Position numbers and translations under genes: made by a program
Shown here: one piece after another, positions 16,074 through 25,294 of the stretch
Position numbering within the stretch: the stretch's first letter is position 1
How the letters are laid out: each line of letters starts with the position of its first letter
Source: Flavipsychrobacter sp.
GTDB lineage: Bacteria; Bacteroidota; Bacteroidia; Chitinophagales; Chitinophagaceae
Length of the DNA stretch: 64,000 nucleotides
Direction of reading: 5' to 3'
NCBI GenBank assembly: GCA_041392855.1
Contig: JAWKLD010000002.1
Coordinates: 62,001-126,000 of the forward strand
The notes under the pieces: generated by a model
Told to the model about the DNA's origin: nothing
The model's database searches: none
Seen by the model: only the letters and a program-made list of their open reading frames with translations

Positions 16074-17453
16074 TTAGACACCTCTACTTGGGTCGAATGC
16101 CTCTAGCTCATTAGCCACGGCAGTTAAGAAACTAGCACCTAGAGAACCATCTACGATTCTATGATCGTAACTCATACTCAAGTACATCATATGACGGATA
16201 GCTATTACATCACCATGTTCTGTCTCCAACACTACAGGGCGTTTCTTAATACTACCTACTGCAAGTATGGCTACTTGAGGTTGGTTGATGATAGGCGTGC
16301 CCATTAAGCTACCAAAAGTACCTACGTTAGTTAACGTAAATGTACCATCTTGCGTATCGTCAGCTTTCAACTTGTTACCACGAGCTGCATGTGCTAAATG
16401 GTTCACGTCTCTAGCCAACCCTAATAAGTTTTTACTATCTGCATTTTTAATTACAGGCACGATCAAATTACCACTTGGCAATGCTGCTGCCATACCTATA
16501 TTAATATCTTTCTTCACCAAGATATTATTACCATCAAGGCTAGCATTTATCATAGGGAACTGACGAATACAGTTCACAATAGCTTCAATAAATATAGGCG
16601 TGAATGTGATCTTCTCACCATACTTCTTACTGAATTCCCCTTTCACCTTATTTCTCCACTCAACAATATTGGTCACATCAGCCTCTGTAAAGCTAGTAAC
16701 GTGTGGAGATGTGTGCTTACTGTTCACCATATGGTTAGCGATCAGCTTACGCATACGATCCATCTCTATTACCTCTACATTATTACCATAAGAAGATGGC
16801 GCTGGAGCAGGAGTAGGTGCTGCTGCTTTCGCTACCGGAGCCGCTGTAGGCTGTGGTGCTGGTGTTGGCTGTGGAGCAGGGGTAGGTGCTGCTGCGGGTG
16901 CAGGTTGCGGAGCAGCGCTTGCGCCGGCCCCTCTATTAGCAACATAGCCTAAAATATCTTTCTTGGTTACACGACCTTCATTACCTGTACCAGGAATGTT
17001 TTCCAACTCTGTCATGCTAATACCTTCTTTAGCAGCAATATTCAGCACAAGTGGTGAGTAGAAACGATTTACATTACCCGTACTAGCAGCTACATCAGTC
17101 GCAACAGAAGCTGCAGCAGGTGCAGGTTGTGGCGCAGGGGTAGGTGCAGGTGCTGGGGCCGGCTGTGGAGCTGGTGCTTCGGCAGCAGGTGGCGGTGTAG
17201 CCACGGCATCCCCTGCAGTATCTATTTTAGCAATGACAGTACCTACAGGTACAACATCATCTTCATTAAATAATATCTCTGTGATCGTACCCTCAGCAGT
17301 AGAAGGCACCTCACTATCTACTTTATCTGTAGCAATTTCTAATACAGTCTCGTCCAAGCTTACACTGTCTCCTGGTTGCTTGTGCCATTTCAACACAGTA
17401 GCTTCCATTATACTTTCACCCATCTTGGGCATAACTAAATCAACTATAGCCAT
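16074..17453 (-). CDS. 2-oxo acid dehydrogenase E2 (dihydrolipoamide acyltransferase)
   Basis: 459 residues. Lipoyl domain 1-78 with the lipoylated Lys44 in EIATDKVDSEV. Pro/Ala linkers at about 85-118 and 175-222. The peripheral E1/E3-binding domain covers about 128-172 (FYSPLVLNIAAKEG ... GTGNEGRVTKKDIL). The catalytic acyltransferase domain runs from ~225 to the end, with active-site SYDHRIVDG. It most resembles branched-chain or generic E2 proteins. No E1 or E3 gene is adjacent, so the partner components lie elsewhere. The highly repetitive linkers create long spurious antisense frames. Confidence 0.88.
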   Translation of the reverse strand: MAIVDLVMPKMGESIMEATVLKWHKQPGDSVSLDETVLEIATDKVDSEVPSTAEGTITEILFNEDDVVPVGTVIAKIDTAGDAVATPPPAAEAPAPQPAPAPAPTPAPQPAPAAASVATDVAASTGNVNRFYSPLVLNIAAKEGISMTELENIPGTGNEGRVTKKDILGYVANRGAGASAAPQPAPAAAPTPAPQPTPAPQPTAAPVAKAAAPTPAPAPSSYGNNVEVIEMDRMRKLIANHMVNSKHTSPHVTSFTEADVTNIVEWRNKVKGEFSKKYGEKITFTPIFIEAIVNCIRQFPMINASLDGNNILVKKDINIGMAAALPSGNLIVPVIKNADSKNLLGLARDVNHLAHAARGNKLKADDTQDGTFTLTNVGTFGSLMGTPIINQPQVAILAVGSIKKRPVVLETEHGDVIAIRHMMYLSMSYDHRIVDGSLGASFLTAVANELEAFDPSRGV

Positions 17454-17486
17454 AAAAGCGTTTAATTATAAATAAATAAAGTGACA

Positions 17487-17494
17487 CAAAAATA
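17487..17494 (-). promoter_or_regulatory. -7 promoter element for the E2 gene
   Basis: CAAAAATA on the plus strand is TATTTTTG on the minus strand, 33 nt before the start at 17453. Confidence 0.4.
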
Positions 17495-17551
17495 GTGAAA
17501 TGAGCGTGTATACCATAATAATAATATGCCCTCAAGAAAAATACTGCTAAA

Positions 17552-20263
17552 TCAATTGACAAACTCATTATAGTTGCGCCTTCTGAGCAACTTGAGGTCT
17601 TGCAATACCTGCGCTTTTACCCCCAAAGTAAAGTTGTAAAACTTCCTTGGACCAAAAGGCACTGTCGCTAACTCCATCTGCCAGCAATGCAGATCTCTAA
17701 GTATACGAATATTTGTCATCTGAAGCTTCTTATCATTAAAGTTATACCCTGTTGATACGATCAACTTCCACCTTTCCGTAACAGTGATCTCACCAGCTAC
17801 CCCCAAATAGTGGGTAGATATTTGTATAGAATCCTTTTTTGATGCTGCTTGATAGGTATTGCTCAACTGTAGCGAGTAGTTAAAAGACAAGTTCCAAGGA
17901 ATGGTAAAATCTGCATAATCGTTATACCCACCATAAGCCATTAGTCGCTGATATTCTGGCGAGTTAGCCGCAGGCATATTGCTACGACTCTCCGTAGGCT
18001 TACCATTTAACTGTGTAGATAAGCTAACACTCGCATTACTAAAACGCGCAATACCTGTACCATTACCTACCATTGTTTTATTTATCCTTCTACCCTCTGC
18101 ATAGCTAAATACATATGGGTCGAATATTGCGTTGGCATTAATATTAATAAAGTTCAACAGGTTGGTAGAAAAGACAACACCTATATTATTCCAGTTGAAG
18201 GAATCTCTAGCGATATCATAACTACTGCTAATGGTGAAATTATCTATCAAGGTTACATTCTTAGTACCTGTACTATCCTTTGTCCTTACTTTTATCTGTA
18301 GGTTATTGTTCAACCCAAAATTTATGGCACTGCTAAACTTACCAAACTGATTAAACCCTGGTGTACCAACCACCGAGCCTTCGTAAGGAGATAAATAAGT
18401 AGGTGGAGCTGCAGGATTTATGATTGTTTGGTAGCCATAACGGAAAGGAGCATTTGCAAAATCGGGAGTGTAAGTATAGTTAACACTTGGCACCAACACA
18501 TGTCTTATACCTCTTAATGATCCTTTCTTAAATTTCTTCATACCATAGATACGTGTATTAACGCCTATGGAAGCATTAAAGTCTCTTGCCGTGAAAAAAC
18601 CATTGTTCTTGATCGTATCCACTCCTTCCGCTGCATTATTATAATATCTGAAGCTTTGTTTGGTTAGCCAATACTCTGTATACTTAGTACCCATTGTCAG
18701 GTTGACAAAACGGAACAAGTTGTATGTAGCATTGATAGGTATCTCATGCTTCATTCCATTATTAAAGTCTTCAAACGCTAAATTGTCGAAGCTAAAGGTA
18801 CTGTCATAAAAAGAGAGTTGGTTTTCGCCCGTAAAGCGATACTCTGTTGTTATCTTCTCATACCATTTAGTACCTACACTATTCTTGCCCTGAAAAGGAT
18901 TGAACTGCGAGACATAAAACGCCACTGTTGGCAGTGTTACCTGCACCAACCCAGACCCTGTATTTTGGCTATGTCTTGCACCTACACTTAAGGAATAAGG
19001 CTTACCTATAAACTGCTTGGAATAGGTAATATTCGAGTTGAACTGATTCTGTAATATTAGATTCGCATCGTAAGAGTTGTTTTGGTTGAAGGTAGAAGAC
19101 CCTGCATTTACTGCTGCGTTAAAGCTAGTCCCTGGTCTCGACTTAGGGTCGCTCGCATGCTGCCATTGCAGTTGAAAATCTTTGGTTTGCTGAGCTGTAG
19201 GCTCGTAAGACTCTCCCGTTTTATTAATGGCATAAGAAAATAATAGCGAGCCATTGTATTTATACTTTTTTCGATACCCTGTTAACCCACTCACCATCCA
19301 GCTACCTTTAGAGTAAAGGTTGGTCATCAACTTCAAATCAGCATAATCACTCAACTTGAAATAATAACCTCCACCTATTAACCCCAATCCTATCCTATCG
19401 TCTAATGTATAAGTAGGTAGTATAAAGCCAGAACGCTGCCCCTGCGCTATAGGGAACAAGCCAAAGGGCAAATAGAATGGTGTAGGCACTTGCTCGATCG
19501 TGATATTAGCGGCTCCTGATGCCACTACCTTATTCGGTATCACTTTTATCTTTCTAGCTCTGATACCAAAGTGAGGGGTATCCAAAGAGCATGTTGTATA
19601 TATATTACCTAACCCATATATAGACTGGTCAGGGTTACGCTTCACCTGCCCACTCACCACAAAGCCTTGCCCGTACTGTGAGCGTGCATTGAGCACAATT
19701 GCCTTTTTACTTTTAAAATTATACTTCAGCGAATCGTATGTAAACTTCTCACTGCCCTGCGTAAAAGACGGGCGGTCTTTCATCTTTACCGATGTATCGG
19801 ACAAGGGGGCCGCAGTCACCAAATTGGCCGACTGGTTATACATGATCTTACCTGCGTTGAGCTCTAGGTCTTCGTGTTTTACTTTGGCGTTTCCATATAG
19901 ATAAAACTCATTATTACCCATATCCAACACGGCAGAGTCTGCCGCCTCTGACGATACTACTGAAGGTAGTGCATCGGGAGATAGCTTGATACCTAATCGC
20001 TTTTCCAAAGCCTGGATCTTATTAGTACTGGCTAGCGTATCCTTTGCCGTGGTATCTGCCGCCAAGCTGTCCAGCGCTAAAGCATTACTATCTATAGCCA
20101 ACAAACGGGTACTATCATTGCGAACAATGTTAGTAATGGCGGTACTATCCTTCGATTGTGCATGTGTATTACCTGTTAATATAAACACAAAAAACACTAT
20201 CATGCACAAGAAAACGCCATGAATGCTTCGTACCTTTGAGTAAATTATACCGAGTAGGCTCAT
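17552..20263 (-). CDS. lptD: LPS-assembly outer-membrane protein LptD-like
   Basis: 903 residues from the ATG at 20263; a TTG at 20284 is rejected because it overlaps the promoter box. Hydrophobic signal at about 16-38 (ending NTHAQ). The N-terminal OstA-type beta-jellyroll covers about 100-230 (NEFYLYGNAKVKHEDLELNAGKI, TYDSLKYNFKSKKAI). The C-terminal ~650 residues alternate like an outer-membrane barrel (LptD/Imp). With LptE it inserts lipopolysaccharide into the outer leaflet. It is divergent from an amidase gene, grouping two envelope-biogenesis functions. Confidence 0.82.
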   Translation of the reverse strand: MSLLGIIYSKVRSIHGVFLCMIVFFVFILTGNTHAQSKDSTAITNIVRNDSTRLLAIDSNALALDSLAADTTAKDTLASTNKIQALEKRLGIKLSPDALPSVVSSEAADSAVLDMGNNEFYLYGNAKVKHEDLELNAGKIMYNQSANLVTAAPLSDTSVKMKDRPSFTQGSEKFTYDSLKYNFKSKKAIVLNARSQYGQGFVVSGQVKRNPDQSIYGLGNIYTTCSLDTPHFGIRARKIKVIPNKVVASGAANITIEQVPTPFYLPFGLFPIAQGQRSGFILPTYTLDDRIGLGLIGGGYYFKLSDYADLKLMTNLYSKGSWMVSGLTGYRKKYKYNGSLLFSYAINKTGESYEPTAQQTKDFQLQWQHASDPKSRPGTSFNAAVNAGSSTFNQNNSYDANLILQNQFNSNITYSKQFIGKPYSLSVGARHSQNTGSGLVQVTLPTVAFYVSQFNPFQGKNSVGTKWYEKITTEYRFTGENQLSFYDSTFSFDNLAFEDFNNGMKHEIPINATYNLFRFVNLTMGTKYTEYWLTKQSFRYYNNAAEGVDTIKNNGFFTARDFNASIGVNTRIYGMKKFKKGSLRGIRHVLVPSVNYTYTPDFANAPFRYGYQTIINPAAPPTYLSPYEGSVVGTPGFNQFGKFSSAINFGLNNNLQIKVRTKDSTGTKNVTLIDNFTISSSYDIARDSFNWNNIGVVFSTNLLNFININANAIFDPYVFSYAEGRRINKTMVGNGTGIARFSNASVSLSTQLNGKPTESRSNMPAANSPEYQRLMAYGGYNDYADFTIPWNLSFNYSLQLSNTYQAASKKDSIQISTHYLGVAGEITVTERWKLIVSTGYNFNDKKLQMTNIRILRDLHCWQMELATVPFGPRKFYNFTLGVKAQVLQDLKLLRRRNYNEFVN

Positions 20264-20272
20264 TTGCGGGAA

Positions 20273-20280
20273 CAAAAATA
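20273..20280 (-). promoter_or_regulatory. -7 promoter element for lptD
   Basis: CAAAAATA on the plus strand is TATTTTTG on the minus strand, 9 nt before the ATG at 20263. Confidence 0.4.
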
Positions 20281-20345
20281 GCAATTGTTATTGTGATACC
20301 TACCGTTTAATATGTTTACATTTCAAGTTTAACAGTAAGACCAAT

Positions 20346-21197
20346 ATGCGAATAAAACTGCTGCTTATAATACTTTCCTGTTGCATCTCTCCACAACTAC
20401 TTTTTGCTAACGGTAAAAAGGTGACTAAAATTGTATTGGATGCGGGACATGGAGGTCAAGACGGCGGTGCCAGAGGTAATTTCTCCAACGAGAAAGACCT
20501 TGCTTTGGCCGTTACGATGAAACTGGGAAAGATGATCGCGGAAAACATGAAAGATGTTGAAGTGATCTATACCCGTACTACCGATGTATACCCTTCATTG
20601 GTTACCCGCCACGAAATTGCCAATAAAGCAGGCGCCGACCTTTTTGTATCCATACACATCAACTCTACTGCAGGTACTAAAACAAGGGTTAGAGCAGGCT
20701 ACAGAACCATAAAAGGGAAAGACGGCAAAACCTACAGAAGACCACGATACAGGACTGTATATAATAGGAATAGGAATACTAATGCTGCAGGTACTATGTG
20801 TCTTGTATTAGGACTACATCGCAGCTCCCAAAAGGAAGATGCTATAGGCGAGTATGGCGACAATGTGGTAGACGAGCCGGGACTATTGAACCCAGACGAT
20901 CCTCAAACAGCAATTATCATCTCTCAATACACACAAGCTTTTTTGAACAGAAGTGTTTCTGTAGCTACCAAGATCCAAAACAACTTTATAGCACAAGGAA
21001 GAGGCGATTATGGTGTGAAGCAACAAGGACTGGAAGTACTGGCTGGTAGTGCCATGCCAGGTGTATTGGTAGAGATCGGGTTTGTAAACAACCCCGAGGA
21101 AGAGACCTATATGAATTCCGTAAAAGGGCAGAACGAAATAGTTGATGCCATCTTCAGAGGTATAAGGGAGTATAAAAAGGAAGTAGAAGGCAACTAA
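20346..21197 (+). CDS. N-acetylmuramoyl-L-alanine amidase (Amidase_3)
   Basis: 283 residues. Signal peptide 1-22, then a zinc amidase of the AmiA/B/C type that cleaves the glycan-peptide bond in peptidoglycan. The metal ligands are visible: H35 in LDAGHGGQDGG, E49 in SNEKDLAL and H104 in VSIHINS. The catalytic Glu lies in VLVEIGFVNNPEE near the end. There is an insertion of about 35 basic residues (RVRAGYRTIKGKDGKTYRRP) after the third ligand. There is no AMIN or LysM domain. It is divergent from lptD and probably acts in the periplasm during cell separation. Confidence 0.9.
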   Translation: MRIKLLLIILSCCISPQLLFANGKKVTKIVLDAGHGGQDGGARGNFSNEKDLALAVTMKLGKMIAENMKDVEVIYTRTTDVYPSLVTRHEIANKAGADLFVSIHINSTAGTKTRVRAGYRTIKGKDGKTYRRPRYRTVYNRNRNTNAAGTMCLVLGLHRSSQKEDAIGEYGDNVVDEPGLLNPDDPQTAIIISQYTQAFLNRSVSVATKIQNNFIAQGRGDYGVKQQGLEVLAGSAMPGVLVEIGFVNNPEEETYMNSVKGQNEIVDAIFRGIREYKKEVEGN

Positions 21198-21350
21198 GCT
21201 GTTTCAGTATAAGTTCTAATCCTTTTTTAATCTCATAGAAACTGCGCCCAAAGCGTGTTTATTTAAGGGTTTTTCAGTTTTTCTTACTCCTATTGCATTT
21301 TCTAATTGTTTCATTTATCTTTAAGCTTCGTTAAAAATAATAATGAGCTA

Positions 21351-21896
21351 ATGAAAGGCCGCTTCAAAACCTTAGTACTAGCAGCGCTTGGCGCTATTGC
21401 ATCATTCACTACTGTTACCTTCACAGCGTGTAACGATGATCCTTGTAAGGCAATCGCTTGCGCATACGGAGGTGTATGTAAAGATGGAGATTGCGCATGT
21501 CCGTCTGGATATGAGGGTATACATTGTGAGATAGTTACTAGAGACAAATATGTAGGTACATGGACCGTTTTTGAGAAAGGAACTTCAACCATGCCGGCAG
21601 AGTACCCATTATCAATAGATTATGGTCTTACGCCAACTACATTAAACATCAGAAACTTCTACAACAGATTTAATGATAAAAGCCAACCTGTTGCAGCTAC
21701 AGTAAGAGGTGATAGTATGTTCATCAATACATTTGTAGAGCATTTTAAAGTAGAAGGCACAGGCGTATTGAAATGGGAGTCTTACTATCCTAAGCATGGT
21801 GAACTAACGTTGAGATATACTGTTCGTGATACTGTTACAGGTCAGGTTAATGACTTTGGTGTGAACGCTGGTGTTCCATCTATCTGGAATAGATAA
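21351..21896 (+). CDS. Lipoprotein with one EGF-like module
   Basis: 181 residues from the ATG at 21351; the in-frame upstream extension to 21306 lacks signal features. Lipoprotein signal ends FTAC (Cys27). Directly after it comes a single six-cysteine EGF-like module (CKAIACAYGGVCKDGDCACP ... GYEGIHCE), then a ~115-residue beta-rich domain starting YVGTWTVFEKG, of the lipocalin-like style frequent in Bacteroidota lipoproteins. It is probably surface or periplasmic; the ligand is unknown. A TAnnTTTA-type box (21316-21323) precedes it. Confidence 0.65.
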   Translation: MKGRFKTLVLAALGAIASFTTVTFTACNDDPCKAIACAYGGVCKDGDCACPSGYEGIHCEIVTRDKYVGTWTVFEKGTSTMPAEYPLSIDYGLTPTTLNIRNFYNRFNDKSQPVAATVRGDSMFINTFVEHFKVEGTGVLKWESYYPKHGELTLRYTVRDTVTGQVNDFGVNAGVPSIWNR

Positions 21897-21920
21897 TTAC
21901 AACCAACCATATTTATTTAG

Positions 21921-21946
21921 AGCCTGCTTATGCAGGCTCTTTTTTG
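21921..21946 (+). terminator. Terminator of the EGF-like lipoprotein gene
   Basis: GAGCCTGC/GCAGGCTC with a TTAT loop, followed by six T residues, 24 nt after the stop. Confidence 0.88.
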
Positions 21947-21990
21947 TATGATAACAGTTCTCTTCACGTAGCACTAATAGAATAAATAAA

Positions 21991-22092
21991 GCGCTGGCAG
22001 CGCCGACTTCCCGTCGTTGAGTATAGCGACTTCCAAAATTTCGGAGCTTAAAATTTTGGCGTCCTTTGCATTTCTTTGGACGAGCAAAGAAA
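21991..22092. repeat. Probable dispersed intergenic repeat element rich in hairpins
   Basis: Successive inverted repeats: GCGCTG/CAGCGC (21991-22003), CGAC/GTCG (22004-22016), CCAAAATTT/AAATTTTGG (22033-22059) and TTTCTTTG/CAAAGAAA (22071-22092). CGACTTCC also occurs twice as a direct repeat. The 'TTTCTTTGGACGAGCAAAGAAA' style tail resembles repeat units seen between genes in other Bacteroidota chromosomes (inference). The plus strand has a small open frame through it, which I do not call as a gene. Confidence 0.5.
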
Positions 22093-22191
22093 TAAAAGAC
22101 AATAGACGTAAAGTATCTCTTATCAATACTAAAATGGTCTAACAGCAGATTGCCATTAGACCATTAACTATATTCAGTTTATAAACTCCAG

Positions 22192-24663
22192 TTACTTCTT
22201 CACCTTTTCTTTCTTCGTCATTCTATTCCACATACTAAGCAAGAAACCCAGTACCATAACTATAATACCTACCCATAACACATTGATGTAAGGGAAGAGC
22301 AATGCCTTGAGTACTATATACTCCTTCGCAGCTTTGTCTTCATGCACCATTACTTCAGCAGCTTCCTGCTCGGGTATTACTTTAGCTATATAAGTATGCA
22401 GCTTCATACTTTCCATCGTATCGGCTACATGAGTGATGAACTTCTGATTGCGTAATATAAACACAGGAGACAGTGTATCTATCTGTCCTTCCAAGTCATA
22501 CACATTCAAGATGCCCTCTACAGCTATATCTCCGTTCTCTTCTACATAGTTAGGGTTGTTCACTCTTCTGTCAAACCCTCCAAATACCATATACCCGTTG
22601 TTCAGATATACTGTATCTCCCTTCTTCATGATATGGCTCTTATAGTCTTTGTCTGCTGCTACAGCATCGCCTGCCAAATAAGAGTTCACATAGGTAAATA
22701 TATCTTTAGACAAATAGTGCTTAGACGCGGGGTTGGCACTAAGACTGCCCTGATCCATACCTTTGGCATTGACAAAAGCATTCGGGTAAAGCATGAACTC
22801 TTCTACTACCTTACCTGCATCGTCCGTCTTCACATAGTTTACTTTAAAGAAGGTTCTTGCATCATTTTCAGGGATCGAATCGCCTAGATAAGTTACCGTA
22901 TAGTCGCCCATCACAACAGGCACATCTTTGTAGAGCAATACATTCTCCCTACTCTCTTCCATGTTCTCCGCCTGTGTACCACCAAAGTTGAAAACAACAC
23001 CTAATGTATTCAGAGATATCACCTCTTTATTATAAGAAGACAATAGTATCCCCAATAGAGACAGCGCAAAGCCGAAGTGTGTTAATGCCGCACCTAGTTT
23101 CTTTATCTTACTTTTCTGTATGGCTATAGCATAGTACAGGTTGGCCACTAATGAGAAACTGGTAGCAAATAACAATAAAGCATATTGTGGCGCGTCTATC
23201 TTTTGCGTGAACCCAATGACAAAAGCCAACAACAAACCTATCACACCCGTTATACCTATTTTCTTCCAAGCCTTTTTACCGTCGCTTTTCTTGAACTTAA
23301 GATATAAAGTAGTGGCCGATAGTATTGCTATTATAATAGCCACCCACACTTGTACACTATTATAATATTGTACAGGATCTAAAAAGTTCGCAGGTTTTTT
23401 ACCCGTAAATGTTTCATAAAGCGGCGCCCAAACAGGCATAGATGTAGCCAATATAATGTGTAAAGCCGACAAGAATAAAATAATAGACCCTACAAACATC
23501 CAGAACTCACGCGAGCTTAGCTGCTCTTCATTCTTCACTCTAGGCAGCCCTTTCCAGCGTTTGATAAGCAGCCCAACTGTAATGGCTAACAAAACACCTA
23601 TCACAATTAGCAAGTGCCAATAAAGCGACTGCCCTTCCCCTGTAAATGCGTGTACCGAAGTCTCACCCAGTACACCTGTACGAGTCAGGAAAGTAGAATA
23701 CCATATCAATAAATAAGTAACACCAAATAATACGGTAGTTAGAATAAACGACCTACCCGTTGCTTTATAAATAATGAGTGTGTGCAAGGCGGCTATCAAT
23801 GTAAGCCAAGGCACTAGAGAGGCATTTTCTACAGGGTCCCATGCCCAATAGCCGCCAAAGGTGAGCGACTCGTAAGCCCAAGCGCCACCCATCATAATAC
23901 CTGTACCTAATATAGCACCAGAAAATAAAGACCAGATGCGTGTTTCTCTCACCCAAGAGTTATACTCTCCTTTCCATAAGGCTGCAATGGTATATGCAAA
24001 CGGAATAAGTGTAGAGGCAAAACCTAAGAATAATACCGGAGGATGTATCACCATCCAGTAGTTCTGTAATAATATATTCAATCCATTACCATCTTGAATG
24101 CGCTCCAAGTAGTTAGGCATTTCAAATATTGGCGCTCCTTGCATTTTATCTCTTAGCAAGATGAATGGAGAACTACCTATATTGAACTCGGGAGAAAAAT
24201 GGAAGCCCAATAGCATCGTGGCCAGCAGTACCTGCACCAAAGCTATAATACTCATAGTGCGACTCTCTAAGCCTTTTGCTGTGGCCATCACTATCAGCCC
24301 CAGCACACAGTGCCATATAGACCATAATAAGAAACTACCCTGCTGCCCTTCCCAGAAACAAGATAAGAGGTACTTGGGGGAGAGGCTTAGATCGGAGTGA
24401 TCCCAAACATAGTGGTATTCAAAATAGTGATTGGTAATAAGATAAAACAACGTAATGAAAATACCAGCTACCATAGCTGCATGTATCACGAAAGCATTTC
24501 TGCCCAGCAGCAACCATATTTTACTATTGCTCGCATCGTGCTCGGTCTGAGCAGAGCGGAAGTAGGCAAACGAACTAAACAACGCTGCCACAAATGAAGT
24601 GATCACAAAAAAATGACCCAGTTGCCCAGGTCCAAGATGTTCACCGATGTATTGAGTATCCAA
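22192..24663 (-). CDS. ccmF: Cytochrome c-type biogenesis protein CcmF/heme lyase
   Basis: 823-residue polytopic membrane protein that, with CcmH-type partners, ligates heme from CcmE to apocytochrome c. The tryptophan-rich WWD motif is intact (GGYWAWDPVENASLVPWL, about residue 270). About 14-15 membrane segments are visible, with a long extracytoplasmic loop at about 560-770 and a final hydrophobic segment. Translation appears to start at TTG (24663), because the family N-terminus (IGEHLGPGQLGHFF) begins immediately and no ATG lies before residue ~60. It is 41 nt downstream of ccmE on the same strand. Confidence 0.9.
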   Translation of the reverse strand: MDTQYIGEHLGPGQLGHFFVITSFVAALFSSFAYFRSAQTEHDASNSKIWLLLGRNAFVIHAAMVAGIFITLFYLITNHYFEYHYVWDHSDLSLSPKYLLSCFWEGQQGSFLLWSIWHCVLGLIVMATAKGLESRTMSIIALVQVLLATMLLGFHFSPEFNIGSSPFILLRDKMQGAPIFEMPNYLERIQDGNGLNILLQNYWMVIHPPVLFLGFASTLIPFAYTIAALWKGEYNSWVRETRIWSLFSGAILGTGIMMGGAWAYESLTFGGYWAWDPVENASLVPWLTLIAALHTLIIYKATGRSFILTTVLFGVTYLLIWYSTFLTRTGVLGETSVHAFTGEGQSLYWHLLIVIGVLLAITVGLLIKRWKGLPRVKNEEQLSSREFWMFVGSIILFLSALHIILATSMPVWAPLYETFTGKKPANFLDPVQYYNSVQVWVAIIIAILSATTLYLKFKKSDGKKAWKKIGITGVIGLLLAFVIGFTQKIDAPQYALLLFATSFSLVANLYYAIAIQKSKIKKLGAALTHFGFALSLLGILLSSYNKEVISLNTLGVVFNFGGTQAENMEESRENVLLYKDVPVVMGDYTVTYLGDSIPENDARTFFKVNYVKTDDAGKVVEEFMLYPNAFVNAKGMDQGSLSANPASKHYLSKDIFTYVNSYLAGDAVAADKDYKSHIMKKGDTVYLNNGYMVFGGFDRRVNNPNYVEENGDIAVEGILNVYDLEGQIDTLSPVFILRNQKFITHVADTMESMKLHTYIAKVIPEQEAAEVMVHEDKAAKEYIVLKALLFPYINVLWVGIIVMVLGFLLSMWNRMTKKEKVKK

Positions 24664-24704
24664 TTGATTAACTGTTTATACTTAGTTAGTAAACAATGGC
24701 TATC

Positions 24705-25097
24705 CTAGTTATTAGCCACCGCTATTTGGTCGTTCTCATATTTAGACGGGCATTTCATCTGAATTTTTGAACAATGGAATGTACCCTCATTCATATATCC
24801 TGTCATTACTATCTGCTCCGACTTTTCAATATCAGTAGGTTTTGCTCCGCTGAATACTACTTTATTCTCCGCTCCCGACTTATCTACAACATAAAACTCA
24901 AAATGGTTAGGGTCTTTGATCGGATCATATACCATATCCTTATCCTTTACCAACTCTCCCATTACATGATATTGCTTTCCCTGTTCTTTAGCTGCTGAGG
25001 CAAAAGTCTCATAAGTGCTAAAGTCTCCAAACATGCTCACTATTACAGCTACTGCTGCTACTACCAAAAGCAATAATACAATGTGCGTCTTTTTCAT
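24705..25097 (-). CDS. ccmE: Cytochrome c maturation heme chaperone CcmE, Cys-type
   Basis: 130 residues. One N-terminal membrane anchor (6-22), then the OB-fold heme chaperone domain (VMGELVKDKDM ... FYVVDKSG ... VVFSGAKPTDI). The canonical heme-attaching His of the H-x3-Y motif is replaced: here the site reads CPSKY, with Cys116 and Tyr120. Cys-x3-Tyr CcmE variants are known in some archaea and sulfate reducers, so the protein is probably functional with a different heme linkage. It precedes ccmF; no ccmA-D genes are adjacent. Confidence 0.85.
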   Translation of the reverse strand: MKKTHIVLLLLVVAAVAVIVSMFGDFSTYETFASAAKEQGKQYHVMGELVKDKDMVYDPIKDPNHFEFYVVDKSGAENKVVFSGAKPTDIEKSEQIVMTGYMNEGTFHCSKIQMKCPSKYENDQIAVANN

Positions 25098-25148
25098 TAC
25101 CGAATACTTAAATTAATTGATCTAATACGATACTATGGTAAGGGTTCA

Positions 25149-25156
25149 CAAATTTA
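25149..25156 (-). promoter_or_regulatory. -7 promoter element for ccmE-ccmF
   Basis: CAAATTTA on the plus strand is TAAATTTG on the minus strand, 51 nt before the ccmE start. Confidence 0.35.
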
Positions 25157-25270
25157 CGGCTAAACGACCATATTCCCTATTAATGATAGCTTATATACTG
25201 ATAATTAGGAGTTAATTATGATCTGAACAGATTATCATACAGAAATATGCTTTTTCAGCTATATAACCAC

Positions 25271-25278
25271 TAACTTTG
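25271..25278 (+). promoter_or_regulatory. -7 promoter element for the ureohydrolase operon
   Basis: TAACTTTG, 16 nt before the ATG at 25295; only a T-rich stretch is visible in the -33 area. Confidence 0.5.
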
Positions 25279-25294
25279 CCGCCCGAGAAAAAAT

